A stretch of 44,847 nucleotides of DNA, from positions 1 to 44,847 of the forward strand of contig URTF01000008.1 in assembly GCA_900550695.1 (NCBI GenBank). The letters are read 5' to 3'. The stretch comes from an uncultured Ruminococcus sp. Its GTDB lineage: Bacteria > Bacillota > Clostridia > Oscillospirales > Ruminococcaceae. The translations under genes were made by a program, and so were the position numbers. Shown here piece by piece: positions 1-8,316 of the stretch (positions are counted from its first letter, which is position 1; the number at the start of each line of letters is the position of its first letter). The notes below the pieces were generated by a model, which saw only the letters and a list, made by a program, of their open reading frames with translations, had not been told where the DNA came from and ran no database searches.

Positions 1-5
1 AGCTA

Positions 6-55
6 CAAGATTGTCGGCTTGATTTTTTCCAAATTTTAAATGGTGTTTAGTATAA
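6..55. repeat. Edge of a dispersed repeat (copy A)
   Basis: These 50 bases recur with a single mismatch at 11545-11594. Both copies end in TTAGTATAA. The rest of the element lies outside the window. See the fuller copy at 11430-11594. Confidence 0.75.
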
Positions 56-113
56 GTCATGGAATACTTTTTCGTCAATCTGCATAAATGCAACATACTT
101 TTTCGACAGATTG

Positions 114-140
114 AGCCGCTCATATTCGGGCGGCTTTTTT
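114..140 (+). terminator. Rho-independent terminator of an upstream gene
   Basis: A 6-bp stem AGCCGC/GCGGCT (114-119 with 130-135) encloses a 10-base loop and is followed by a run of T. It probably ends a plus-strand transcript that enters from outside the window. Confidence 0.65.
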
Positions 141-163
141 ATTGTGAAATTTTAACATAACTA

Positions 164-192
164 TTGCAATTCACAGAAAAAAAGTGTATAAT
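164..192 (+). promoter_or_regulatory. Sigma-A promoter of the small membrane protein-ychF unit
   Basis: TTGCAA (164-169) is separated by exactly 17 bp from TATAAT (187-192). The expected start of transcription, near 199, lies about 40 bases before the first start codon. Confidence 0.8.
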
Positions 193-239
193 GTTAGGTG
201 ATATACTATCAATCAATTTATCTGAAAGGATATGATCTT

Positions 240-443
240 ATGAACGAAAATTCCGAAAGATCCCATGACAGCGTTCTCAATCTTCTGCTTACAGTGACAG
301 GTCTGCTCTCGTTTGTGCTTGGTTTTGTACTCGGTATATGTGTAACAAAGAAGCTGAGCGGCAAATGCTGCGGCAAAAAGAAAAACTGCAAGGATTTCGA
401 TGCTGACGAATATGTTCGCAGCCTCAATCTTGAAGAAAACTAA
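240..443 (+). CDS. Small single-pass membrane protein, 67 aa
   Basis: No named family is recognised. The protein has a short polar N terminus, one hydrophobic segment at about residues 13-35 (LLLTVTGLLSFVLGFVLGIC), then a basic Cys/Lys-rich stretch (KCCGKKKNC) and an acidic tail. The layout resembles YtxH-type or other small bitopic proteins, with the charged part probably cytoplasmic. The ATG at 240 is preferred over an in-frame ATG at 198 because AAAGGA lies 9 bases before it and because the promoter would start transcription at about 199. ychF follows after 20 bases without a terminator, so the two are probably cotranscribed. The role is unknown. Confidence 0.7.
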   Translation: MNENSERSHDSVLNLLLTVTGLLSFVLGFVLGICVTKKLSGKCCGKKKNCKDFDADEYVRSLNLEEN

Positions 444-463
444 TAAAAAGGACTAAATGAAAT

Positions 464-1558
464 ATGAAACTTGGTATGGTTGGACTTCCGAATGTCGGAA
501 AAAGTACACTCTTTAACGCACTCACAAATGCAGGCGCAGAATCCGCAAACTATCCGTTCTGCACCATCGAACCGAACGTCGGCGTTGTTTCCGTCCCCGA
601 TGAGCGCCTTTTGAAGCTCAAAGAAATGTATGAGCCGAACAAATTCACCCCCGCAACGCTTGAATTTGTCGATATCGCAGGTCTTGTAAAAGGCGCATCA
701 AAGGGCGAAGGTCTCGGAAACAAGTTCCTCGCAAATATCCGTGAAGTTGACGCTATCGTTCACGTTGTTCGCTGCTTTGAGGGTACGGACGTTATCCACG
801 TTGACGGAAGCATCAATCCGAGAAGAGATATCGAAACCATCGACCTCGAACTTATCTTCTCCGACATCGAAATGCTCGACAGAAGGATCGACCGCACAAA
901 GAAGCTCGTAAAGGGCGACAAAAAATACATTGCAGAGGTTGAATTCCTCGAAAAGCTCAAAGCTCACCTCGAAGCAGGTCACTCCGCACGTTCCTTTGAC
1001 TTCACCGAGGAAGAAGCCGAGGCTATCAAGAGCACTCCGCTGCTCTCCGCAAAGCCTGTAATTTTCGCAGCAAACCTCTCCGAGGACGATTTCAAGAACA
1101 ACATCGAAAATTCCGTTCACTACAAGACCGTGTGCGAGATCGCAGCGGAGGAAAAGGCTTCCGTATTTCCTATCTGCGCACAGCTTGAAGCCGAAATTTC
1201 CGATATGGGTGATGAGGACAAGGCTATGTTCCTCTCCGAACTCGGACTTGAAGTATCGGGACTTGACCGAATCATCAAGGAGGGTTACGCTCTCCTCGGA
1301 CTTATCTCGTTCCTCACTGCAGGAAAGGACGAAGTTCGTGCATGGACTATCACAAAGGGTACAAAAGCTCCGAAGGCAGCAGGAAAAATTCACACTGACT
1401 TTGAAAAGGGCTTTATCAGAGCTGAAGTTGTTTCGTTCGATGACCTTATGGCTTGCGGAACAATGGCAGGAGCAAAGGAAAAGGGTCTTGTCCGTCTGGA
1501 GGGCAAGGAATATGTTGTTCAGGACGGAGATATAATCCTGTTCCGCTTCAACGTATAA
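464..1558 (+). CDS. ychF: YchF/OLA1-type redox-responsive ATPase
   Basis: The 364-residue protein is full length for the YchF family, an Obg-related P-loop NTPase that prefers ATP and associates with ribosomes. Walker A is GLPNVGKST at residues 7-15. The switch region contains DIAGLVKGASKGEGLGNKFL, typical of the family. The C terminus (about 280-364) is a TGS domain ending in the family pattern DGDIILFRFNV. The start at 464 has an AAAAGGAC ribosome site about 10 bases upstream. It sits 20 bases after the small membrane protein gene and is probably in the same transcript. Family membership is certain; the exact cellular role is less well settled in general. Confidence 0.97.
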   Translation: MKLGMVGLPNVGKSTLFNALTNAGAESANYPFCTIEPNVGVVSVPDERLLKLKEMYEPNKFTPATLEFVDIAGLVKGASKGEGLGNKFLANIREVDAIVHVVRCFEGTDVIHVDGSINPRRDIETIDLELIFSDIEMLDRRIDRTKKLVKGDKKYIAEVEFLEKLKAHLEAGHSARSFDFTEEEAEAIKSTPLLSAKPVIFAANLSEDDFKNNIENSVHYKTVCEIAAEEKASVFPICAQLEAEISDMGDEDKAMFLSELGLEVSGLDRIIKEGYALLGLISFLTAGKDEVRAWTITKGTKAPKAAGKIHTDFEKGFIRAEVVSFDDLMACGTMAGAKEKGLVRLEGKEYVVQDGDIILFRFNV

Positions 1559-1566
1559 TAAAGGTA

Positions 1567-1624
1567 TCAAAAGGGCAAAGCGGCACAGAACGGGAAACTT
1601 TGCCGCAGAAGCAATGCCCTTTGA
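1567..1624. other. Two-tier hairpin between ychF and the binding protein gene
   Basis: An outer arm (1567-1577) pairs with 1615-1624 apart from one bulged A, and an inner GCGGCA (1580-1585) pairs with TGCCGC (1601-1606). There is no T-run directly after it, only a T-rich stretch ten bases on. It may be a weak ychF terminator or a structured leader for the next gene. No convincing promoter was seen in this gap. Confidence 0.5.
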
Positions 1625-1651
1625 TCATAAATTTTTTATGGAGGATATGAA

Positions 1652-3106
1652 ATGAACACAAAGAAGATACTCGCAGGCGTTATGGCTCTCTCCCTGACGG
1701 CTGCACTCACTGCCTGCGGCGGCGGAAACGGCGCAGACGGCGAAACAACTACATCAGAAGCTACCACCACCACTAAGGCTACCGTTGCCGTAAACACAGA
1801 GGGACTTAAGGACGAAGAGCAGGAATCGCTCGCTTCCGTTCTCGACCAGCTCCCCGATACCGAGCTTGCAAACAAGGAGATAAAGTGGCTCGCTCACTAC
1901 GACCTCAACCCATCAAACGACGGCTCTTCCAAGAAAGTAGAGCTTGAACTCTTCGAGCAGAAGTACGGTGGAAAGATCACCTATATCCCTACTACATGGG
2001 AAAAGCGTTACGATGACCTTTCCACAAACGTTCTCGGCGGCACGGGCGTTGACTTCTTCCCCGGCGATGATGCCAACAACTATCCAAAGGGAATCATCAA
2101 CGGAATGTTCCAGTCTGTAGATGACTACATCGACCTTGATTCCGCTATCTGGCAGAACGTTTCAGCAGCTATGGACCTTTTCAAATTCGGTGGAAAGCAC
2201 TATCAGTTCGTTACGGGCGTAACCGCTGAACAGGTAGTTATCTACGACACTTCCACACTCGAAGCTCAGGGCTTTGACGATCCTTGGGAGCTTTATCAGA
2301 AGGGCGAATGGAACTGGGATACATTCAAGCAGATGCTCCTCGACTTCGTTGATCCCGATGCTGACCAGTACGGTCTTGACAACTGGTTCAATGAAAAAGC
2401 TCTCTACCTCTCCGCAGGCGTTCCGACCGTTTCCGTTGGCGATGACGGTCACCTCGTATGCAATGTTAACAACGCTACAGTTGAAAAGGCTATGAACTTC
2501 CAGTATGAACTCTATCAGAACGGACTTGTTCTTCCTCTTGAACAGTTCAACTGGTCTATCCAGCCTCAGTTCATGGGCGAGGGCAAGGAACTCTTCTGGC
2601 TCAACGGTACTTGGGGAATCCAGGGCGACCCTGCTACATGGACAGTAGGAATCGAACCGCAGAACCTCGGTATCGCACCTGTCCCGTCCCCTGAGGGATC
2701 CGATCCTTACCAGTCCGCAGTTGTAAACGGCTATGCACTCTGCAAGGGCGCAGCTAACCCCGAAGGCGTTGCACGCTTCGCTGAATGTGTTATCGTTGCA
2801 AACAATGACCCTGCAACTATTGCTATCTCCGACAGAAAGGCTATGGACGACAACCAGTGGTCCGAAGATATCATTGCAAGAATCAAGGAGATCAACGAAC
2901 TCACAAGACAGTACCCCGTTGTTGACCTCGCATCGGGCTGCTCCTCCGAAATTGCTTCCATCACAACGGACGGCGGCTCTGAAAAGGGCACAAGAGCTCC
3001 ATTCCACGGCACAGACTGGGCAACAATGAGAGAAACTATCGCAGATACTCTCATTATGCTTGTTGATGAAGTTGACCAGAAGCTTCAGGAAGCTACAGCT
3101 GAATAA
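1652..3106 (+). CDS. ABC-type extracellular solute-binding lipoprotein
   Basis: This 484-residue protein begins with a lipoprotein signal peptide (KKILAGVMALSLTAALTAC). The lipobox LTAC puts the lipidated Cys at residue 22, followed by a Gly/Thr-rich linker to about residue 45. The remainder has the length and aromatic-rich pattern (TWEKRYDDLS, QFNWSIQPQFMGEGKELFWLNGTWGIQ) of family 1 sugar-binding proteins of ABC importers. It should sit on the outer face of the membrane. GGAGG at 1640-1644 sets the start. No permease or ATPase genes are adjacent, so the rest of the transporter must be encoded elsewhere or the protein acts as an orphan sensor. The substrate cannot be read from the sequence; carbohydrate is the family expectation. 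Confidence 0.85.
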   Translation: MNTKKILAGVMALSLTAALTACGGGNGADGETTTSEATTTTKATVAVNTEGLKDEEQESLASVLDQLPDTELANKEIKWLAHYDLNPSNDGSSKKVELELFEQKYGGKITYIPTTWEKRYDDLSTNVLGGTGVDFFPGDDANNYPKGIINGMFQSVDDYIDLDSAIWQNVSAAMDLFKFGGKHYQFVTGVTAEQVVIYDTSTLEAQGFDDPWELYQKGEWNWDTFKQMLLDFVDPDADQYGLDNWFNEKALYLSAGVPTVSVGDDGHLVCNVNNATVEKAMNFQYELYQNGLVLPLEQFNWSIQPQFMGEGKELFWLNGTWGIQGDPATWTVGIEPQNLGIAPVPSPEGSDPYQSAVVNGYALCKGAANPEGVARFAECVIVANNDPATIAISDRKAMDDNQWSEDIIARIKEINELTRQYPVVDLASGCSSEIASITTDGGSEKGTRAPFHGTDWATMRETIADTLIMLVDEVDQKLQEATAE

Positions 3107-3123
3107 TTTTACATAATAAATAT

Positions 3124-3161
3124 AAATGCCGTCAAAGCGATTGCTTTGACGGCATTTTTTT
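3124..3161. terminator. Bidirectional terminator between the binding protein and cls
   Basis: A perfect 15-bp stem (3124-3138 with 3143-3157, arm AAATGCCGTCAAAGC) with a GATT loop has a T-run on the plus side and A-run on the other. It serves both convergent genes. Confidence 0.92.
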
Positions 3162-3164
3162 ATT

Positions 3165-4733
3165 TTACATCAACGGTGCGATTATACGAAGTACTCTTCC
3201 GAAAAACTTCGTAAATATATTGAATTTTTTGCAGTCTTCAAGCGTTATGCGCTGACATTTCTGCAGAGTGAGCCGATAATCTTCCTCTGTTTCACGAACA
3301 GAATTCGTACCATAGGTATAAGCCGCACATTCAAAATGCAGGAACAAGCTTCGGTAGTCGAGGTTTATCGAACCGACAACAGCACGGATATCATCGCTGA
3401 CAAACACCTTTGCGTGAACAAATCCGGGCGTGTATTCGTATATCTTCACACCTGCTTCGATAAGCTCGGCATAATATGTATGCGCAAGCCAGAAAGCATA
3501 TTTTTTATCTGGGATATGCGGCATTATTATCGAAACGTCCACGCCCCTTTTCGCCGCATAGCACAGCGCGGTCTTCATTTCATCGTCAATGATAAGATAC
3601 GGTGTCATAATATGGACGTATTTCTTCGCACGGTAAAGGATATCGAGATAAACGCTCAATCCGACATTCTCACGGTCAAGCGGACTGTCGCTGTACGGGA
3701 TAACATATCCCGGCTTTGCCTCGTCCCTGAGCTCAGGAAAGTCGGAAACGATATAATCGCCGAAATTATCCCATTTCTGCTCGGTCATATTCCAGTTTTG
3801 CAGAAACATCATCGTAAAGCTTTTTACAGCCTCGCCTTTGAGCATAATGCCCGTGTCTTTCCACTGTCCGAAACGCTTTACCTTATTGATATATTCATCG
3901 GCGAGGTTTATTCCGCCCGTAAAAGCGGTCTTTCCGTCAATAACTACTATCTTTCGGTGGTCACGGTTGTTCTGGACTGTCGAAAGTACGGGAACGATCG
4001 GCGAAAAGACCTTGCACTTTATGCCGAGAGCCTGCATTTTCTTCGGGTAATTCACGGGAAGAAGCATTATCGTGCAGGTGCCGTCATACATAAAGCGGAC
4101 TTCAACGCCCTCTTTGACCTTTTGTTTGAGTATTTCAAGTATCGAGTCCCACATATAGCCCTCGTCAACGATGAAATACTCCATAAATATGAACTTTTCC
4201 GCCGCAAGAAGCTCCCTTTTGAGCGCTTCAAACTTGTCCTCACCGAATGGAAAAAACTTTGTCGCTGTATTTTTGTAAACGGGGAAAAAAGCGTGGTTCT
4301 TCATATATTCGGCAAAGCGGACTTCTGCCTCGTCGATATCGGCAAGCTCATGCACAACATCGTCATTCTGCGGAAGAAATTCATTCGTTTTCTTTATAAC
4401 GTCCGAAAGCCGCCTGCGCACGAGCCGTGTTCCGATCTCGAGCCTGACGTAAGTGTACATAAGCGTTCCGAAAACGGGAAGCGTCAGCACAGGTATTATC
4501 CACGCCATTTTGAAGCTTGTGTTGGACTTGTCGCTGATGATATATATCATCGCAAGCGTCGAGATGATGAGATTCATCACATAGAAATACTCCATCGAGT
4601 TTTTCATCGTGTTCACGCACAGCCAGAAGAAAACTATCTGGATTATTACGAACAGAAAAACTATCATCGTTCTGCCAAAAACAAGCCTGCACAGCTTTTT
4701 TATTTTGGAAAGCATCATTTTTTTCTTATTCAA
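3165..4733 (-). CDS. cls: Cardiolipin synthase (phospholipase D superfamily)
   Basis: The 522-residue product condenses phosphatidylglycerol into cardiolipin at the membrane. Hydrophobic N-terminal segments (roughly 20-95, PLDc_N region) precede two HKD motifs: HRKIVVID at about 259-266 followed by TGG, and HAKVFVSD at about 440-447 followed by GSINLDYRS. An ATG at 4778 is in frame, but a good AAAAGGAG site (4742-4749) sits 8 bases before TTG at 4731-4733 and would lie inside the coding region otherwise, so TTG is taken as the start. It is the last gene of the dnaG-rpoD-Rrf2 direction group, 60 bases after the Rrf2 gene, and ends at the shared terminator. Confidence 0.93.
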   Translation of the reverse strand: MNKKKMMLSKIKKLCRLVFGRTMIVFLFVIIQIVFFWLCVNTMKNSMEYFYVMNLIISTLAMIYIISDKSNTSFKMAWIIPVLTLPVFGTLMYTYVRLEIGTRLVRRRLSDVIKKTNEFLPQNDDVVHELADIDEAEVRFAEYMKNHAFFPVYKNTATKFFPFGEDKFEALKRELLAAEKFIFMEYFIVDEGYMWDSILEILKQKVKEGVEVRFMYDGTCTIMLLPVNYPKKMQALGIKCKVFSPIVPVLSTVQNNRDHRKIVVIDGKTAFTGGINLADEYINKVKRFGQWKDTGIMLKGEAVKSFTMMFLQNWNMTEQKWDNFGDYIVSDFPELRDEAKPGYVIPYSDSPLDRENVGLSVYLDILYRAKKYVHIMTPYLIIDDEMKTALCYAAKRGVDVSIIMPHIPDKKYAFWLAHTYYAELIEAGVKIYEYTPGFVHAKVFVSDDIRAVVGSINLDYRSLFLHFECAAYTYGTNSVRETEEDYRLTLQKCQRITLEDCKKFNIFTKFFGRVLRIIAPLM

Positions 4734-4793
4734 AGTTTTGTCTCCTTTTATCTGTCCGTTCGGACTGAATGACCCCATTCTCCCGATTATGTA

Positions 4794-5189
4794 TTACATA
4801 AATTTATCGAAAGTATATTCCGAAAGCTTTTTATCGACCATCTGCGATATCTCGGCGAAAACACGCTGATAACCGCATCTGCCCGCCATTCCTCTGCTGC
4901 ATTCGTAGTTGTCCGTAAGGCACTTGCTTATCGCATATTTGCCGTCGATAGCCTCAACAACATCTTTCATCGATATCTCATTCGGCTTTTTCGCAAGCTC
5001 ATATCCGCCCTGCGTGCCCTTGAACGAAACAACGATGCCTGCCGCAACGAGTTTTCGCAGAATTTTCAGTGCAAAACGGAGCGAAACAACAGTCCTTTCG
5101 GAGATCGAGTTCGCATCAAGCCGCTTACCTGCTTCGCAAAGACAGCCAACTATGCGGACTGCATAATCCGCTTCCAAAGTCATATTCAT
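4794..5189 (-). CDS. Rrf2-family transcriptional regulator
   Basis: A 131-residue winged-helix protein opening with the Rrf2 pattern MTLEADYAVRIV. The recognition region is around residues 27-60 and the wing carries KGTQGGYELAK. Three cysteines at 90, 97 and 105 (KCLTDNYECSRGMAGRC) are spaced like the Fe-S ligands of IscR/NsrR-type members, so an iron-sulfur or redox sensor is plausible but not shown. It starts at ATG 5189 with GAGG 8 bases upstream; a second ATG lies two codons in. It follows rpoD by only 24 bases, so it is likely cotranscribed with the sigma factor. No isc or suf genes lie nearby to suggest a target. Confidence 0.9.
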   Translation of the reverse strand: MNMTLEADYAVRIVGCLCEAGKRLDANSISERTVVSLRFALKILRKLVAAGIVVSFKGTQGGYELAKKPNEISMKDVVEAIDGKYAISKCLTDNYECSRGMAGRCGYQRVFAEISQMVDKKLSEYTFDKFM

Positions 5190-5213
5190 AAACCAAACCT
5201 CACTAAACTAAGA

Positions 5214-6287
5214 TCAATCGAGAAAATCCTTAACTTTTCTGCTTCTGCTCGGGTGACGGAGCTTACGCAGAGCCTTGGCTTCGATCTGTCTGATACGCTC
5301 ACGGGTAACGTTGAACTCCTTGCCGACCTCTTCGAGCGTTCTTGAACGTCCGTCTTCAAGACCGAAGCGCAGACGGAGAACCTTTTCCTCACGCTCGGTA
5401 AGCGTTGAAAGAACTTCGCCGAGCTGTTCCTTAAGAAGAATGAGCGAAGCCGCATCAGCAGGTGCTGGAGCGTCATCATCGGGGATAAAGTCACCGAGGT
5501 GGCTGTCCTCCTCTTCACCGATAGGTGTTTCGAGCGAAACAGGATCCTGCGCAATACGCATTATCTCACGGACACGCTCCGGTTCCATCTCAAGCTCCGC
5601 AGCGATCTCCTCGGGAGTAGCATCGTGACCGTTCTTGTGGAGAAGCATACTCGAAACCTTTTTTACCTTTGTGATAGTTTCTACCATATGAACAGGGATA
5701 CGGATAGTCCTTGCCTGATCTGCGATAGCACGGGTGATAGCCTGACGTATCCACCATGTTGCGTAGGTCGAGAACTTGAATCCCTTTGTGTAATCGAATT
5801 TTTCAACAGCCTTGATAAGACCGAGATTTCCCTCCTGAATAAGGTCGAGGAACTGCATACCTCTGCCGACATAGCGCTTCGCAATGGAAACGACAAGACG
5901 GAGATTAGCTTCGGAAAGACGCTTCTTCGCCTTTTTGTCGCCCTTTGCCATTCTTTCGGCAAGCTCGATTTCTTCCTCTGCGGAAAGAAGCGGAACTCTT
6001 CCTATTTCTTTAAGATAAATTTTCACGGGGTCGTCGATAGCGATGCCCTCGGTCGAGAGCGAAAGCTCCAGATCGTCTTCGCCGAGAGGGATATCCTCGT
6101 CAAAGTTTTCGAGCGAGAAGTCATCGATGATCTCGATATTGTTATTTGAACAGCTTTCGTAAAAGCTTTCCATCTGGTCAACGTCATATTCGAGGTCTTC
6201 GAGAACGTCCGTGATCTCCTTTGTGGAAAGCTTGCCGCTTGATTTGCCCTGCTCAATAAGGCTTTCAATAGTTCTTTTTTCTGCCAT
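5214..6287 (-). CDS. rpoD: Primary RNA polymerase sigma factor (sigma-A/RpoD)
   Basis: This 357-residue sigma-70 factor directs RNA polymerase to housekeeping promoters. Region 1.2 (DPVKIYLKEIGRVPLLSAEEE) is followed by region 2 (DLIQEGNLGLIKAVEKF, then FSTYATWWIRQAITRAIAD), region 3, and region 4.2 (TLEEVGKEFNVTRERIRQIE). The length is typical of the compact clostridial SigA, with a short acidic region 1.1. AGGAGG lies 11 bases before the ATG. It sits 57 bases downstream of dnaG and 24 upstream of the Rrf2 gene, in the classical dnaG-rpoD arrangement. The many TTGACA-17-TATAAT-like sequences in this window match its expected specificity. Confidence 0.98.
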   Translation of the reverse strand: MAEKRTIESLIEQGKSSGKLSTKEITDVLEDLEYDVDQMESFYESCSNNNIEIIDDFSLENFDEDIPLGEDDLELSLSTEGIAIDDPVKIYLKEIGRVPLLSAEEEIELAERMAKGDKKAKKRLSEANLRLVVSIAKRYVGRGMQFLDLIQEGNLGLIKAVEKFDYTKGFKFSTYATWWIRQAITRAIADQARTIRIPVHMVETITKVKKVSSMLLHKNGHDATPEEIAAELEMEPERVREIMRIAQDPVSLETPIGEEEDSHLGDFIPDDDAPAPADAASLILLKEQLGEVLSTLTEREEKVLRLRFGLEDGRSRTLEEVGKEFNVTRERIRQIEAKALRKLRHPSRSRKVKDFLD

Positions 6288-6344
6288 AATATAAACTTCC
6301 TCCTATACAAAATGCAAAAAACGCATTGTATGTTTTCACTTTTT

Positions 6345-8090
6345 CTATTTCGACTTTTTCAGACTTTCAAAGTACCGCAGGAACTCTTCATTCGACATCG
6401 CTGCAACGTCAATATTCTTTTCTGCATAGCCTTTGAGAATATTTATGTAATCATCGAGAGTTTCCCGAGTGATATCGACCTGCTGATTTGCGACAATTAT
6501 CGAATATACTTTTCCCATTTCGTCAGCGGAAAATTCACTTTGAAGCAGTGAAATGTCAAATTCCACCGAATTATTTATCTTTTCTGTTAATTTTTCAAAA
6601 ACAATCCTGTTGAAATCTGTCACAAAATCTGCGCTTGTTATCCTGCTTTCGATGTATTTCAGCTCATCGGGATTGGACGAAAGATAGGCAATTATGCCAC
6701 ATTCCGCCTTGTATTCCCTCGGGTGGGCAACGCTGTCGGGATTTTCCCGCCGCTGCCTGCCAAAGGTGCGTATCTCACGGTTTTCGTCCTCACGGGAGCG
6801 GTTTATCTTCTTCTTTATAAGTCCGTTGACCTGATGCGTGATAGCTTCACGGTTCACATCGCACTGCTTTGCAAGCTTTCCGATGTAGACCTCACGCTCT
6901 ATCGGCGAGGCAATGTCGGAAAGAAGCGAAACGCAGCGTTTCAGATAGGTGACCTTATCGCTTTCACTTTCAAGGTCAAGTCCTGCAGCGCATTTATTCA
7001 TCTCAAAATCGATAGCACCGTCCGAGCGTTCAAGAAGCTGCTTAAAGCGCACCGGACCGAACTTTTTTATGTATTCATCGGGGTCTTTTGCACCCTCCAT
7101 TTTGATTATGCGTGCGTCAAGTCCCGCTTCGGACAGAAGATTTATCGCTCTGTGCGTTGCAGCCTGTCCCGGACCGTCCGAATCGTAGGCTATCACGACT
7201 TCATCGGCATACTGCTTTATCAGACGGGCCTGCTCGGGAGTCAGCGCCGTTCCGAGCGTTGCAACAACATTCTCGAAGCCGCCCTGATTTATCGCAATAA
7301 CGTCCATATATCCCTCGGCGAGTATCAGCTTGCGCTCGGTCGTTTTTTTTGCGAAGTTAAGCGAGAAAAGGTTTCGGCTCTTCTTGAAAACAGGCGTATC
7401 GGACGAGTTAAGATACTTCGGACCGCTGCCGTCGATTATTCTTCCGCCGAATGCGATAACGTTTCCTCTGAGGTCGATTATCGGGAACATAACTCGGTCA
7501 CGGAACGAATCAAAAACTGCGCCCTTTGAGCTTCGTGTACAAAGATTTGCCAGCACAAGCTCATCGTCCGTAAATCCTTTTTCACGCATAAAGTAGTGCA
7601 GACCGTGCCAGTCGTCGGGCGCATAGCCAAGTCCGTACTTTATGATAGTATCCCTTGAAAGCTGACGCTCGGCGAAGTATCTCCGTCCCTTTTCGCCCTG
7701 CGGCGACTTTGCGAGTATCTCAAAGAAATACCGTGCCGCCGTTCGGTTGATCTCAAGCACACGAGCCTTGACACGGGCAAAATCGTTGCTCTCTCCGTCA
7801 TCGGGCATCTGCATTCCTGCTCTGTCGGCGAGGAATTTCACCGCTTCGATGTAGGAAAGGTTCTCTATCTTCATTATGAACGTAATGACATCGCCGCCTG
7901 CACCGCAGCCGAAGCAGTGGAAATACTGCCCTGTTGTGTTGACGCTGCAGGACGGCGACTTTTCCGAATGGAACGGGCAAAGGCACACTGCGCCGTGTCC
8001 GCTTCTTTTCAGCGTCACATAGCTGCTCATAACGGTATCTATCGGATTATTCTGTTTTAGGTCTAAAATAAAACTTTCGGGTAATGCCAT
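6345..8090 (-). CDS. dnaG: DNA primase
   Basis: A 581-residue DnaG that makes RNA primers at the replication fork. The CHC2 zinc finger is seen as C38, H41, C59 and C62 (CPFH and CFGC). The TOPRIM core shows the acidic LILAEGYMDVIA motif and the VIAYDSDGPGQ metal-binding motif. The C-terminal part (about 430-581) would be the DnaB helicase-interacting domain. The ATG follows GTGAGG with only 4 bases of spacing, a rather weak site that may keep expression low, as is usual for primase. rpoD follows 57 bases downstream and dgt lies 226 bases upstream. Confidence 0.97.
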   Translation of the reverse strand: MALPESFILDLKQNNPIDTVMSSYVTLKRSGHGAVCLCPFHSEKSPSCSVNTTGQYFHCFGCGAGGDVITFIMKIENLSYIEAVKFLADRAGMQMPDDGESNDFARVKARVLEINRTAARYFFEILAKSPQGEKGRRYFAERQLSRDTIIKYGLGYAPDDWHGLHYFMREKGFTDDELVLANLCTRSSKGAVFDSFRDRVMFPIIDLRGNVIAFGGRIIDGSGPKYLNSSDTPVFKKSRNLFSLNFAKKTTERKLILAEGYMDVIAINQGGFENVVATLGTALTPEQARLIKQYADEVVIAYDSDGPGQAATHRAINLLSEAGLDARIIKMEGAKDPDEYIKKFGPVRFKQLLERSDGAIDFEMNKCAAGLDLESESDKVTYLKRCVSLLSDIASPIEREVYIGKLAKQCDVNREAITHQVNGLIKKKINRSREDENREIRTFGRQRRENPDSVAHPREYKAECGIIAYLSSNPDELKYIESRITSADFVTDFNRIVFEKLTEKINNSVEFDISLLQSEFSADEMGKVYSIIVANQQVDITRETLDDYINILKGYAEKNIDVAAMSNEEFLRYFESLKKSK

Positions 8091-8316
8091 AATACCTCAC
8101 AGTGGGAATACCACGTTAAATCATAATTTGCAGGAAAGCTCTGCAAAAATTTTTCGTCAAGCTTCACTTTATTACATTCATTTGCGTTGGAAATATCACG
8201 AATATATGTCTTTGAGCGGTCTATTAAATGTATGTGACAGTGCCTGCCCCACTCTTCAAATGTGGGATAACGGGACAGGAAATCCGTCCACTACAGAATT
8301 AAGTGACCATACTCAA
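8091..8316. other. Gap between dgt and dnaG with two hairpins
   Basis: No gene is supported here. One hairpin is TTTGCAG/CTGCAAA (8127-8133 with 8141-8147). Another pairs CCCAC (8248-8252) with GTGGG (8262-8266), enclosed by CCTG/CAGG. Neither is followed by a clean T-run on the minus strand. No convincing promoter for dnaG was found, so read-through from dgt is possible. Confidence 0.4.

Noticed and set aside
698..1570. A 290-codon minus-strand frame opposite ychF
   Set aside because: Antisense shadow of a full-length conserved gene with no ribosome site.
3336..4772. A 478-codon open frame on the plus strand opposite cls
   Set aside because: It is antisense to cls, whose HKD motifs are intact, and the His/Arg-rich product fits no family.
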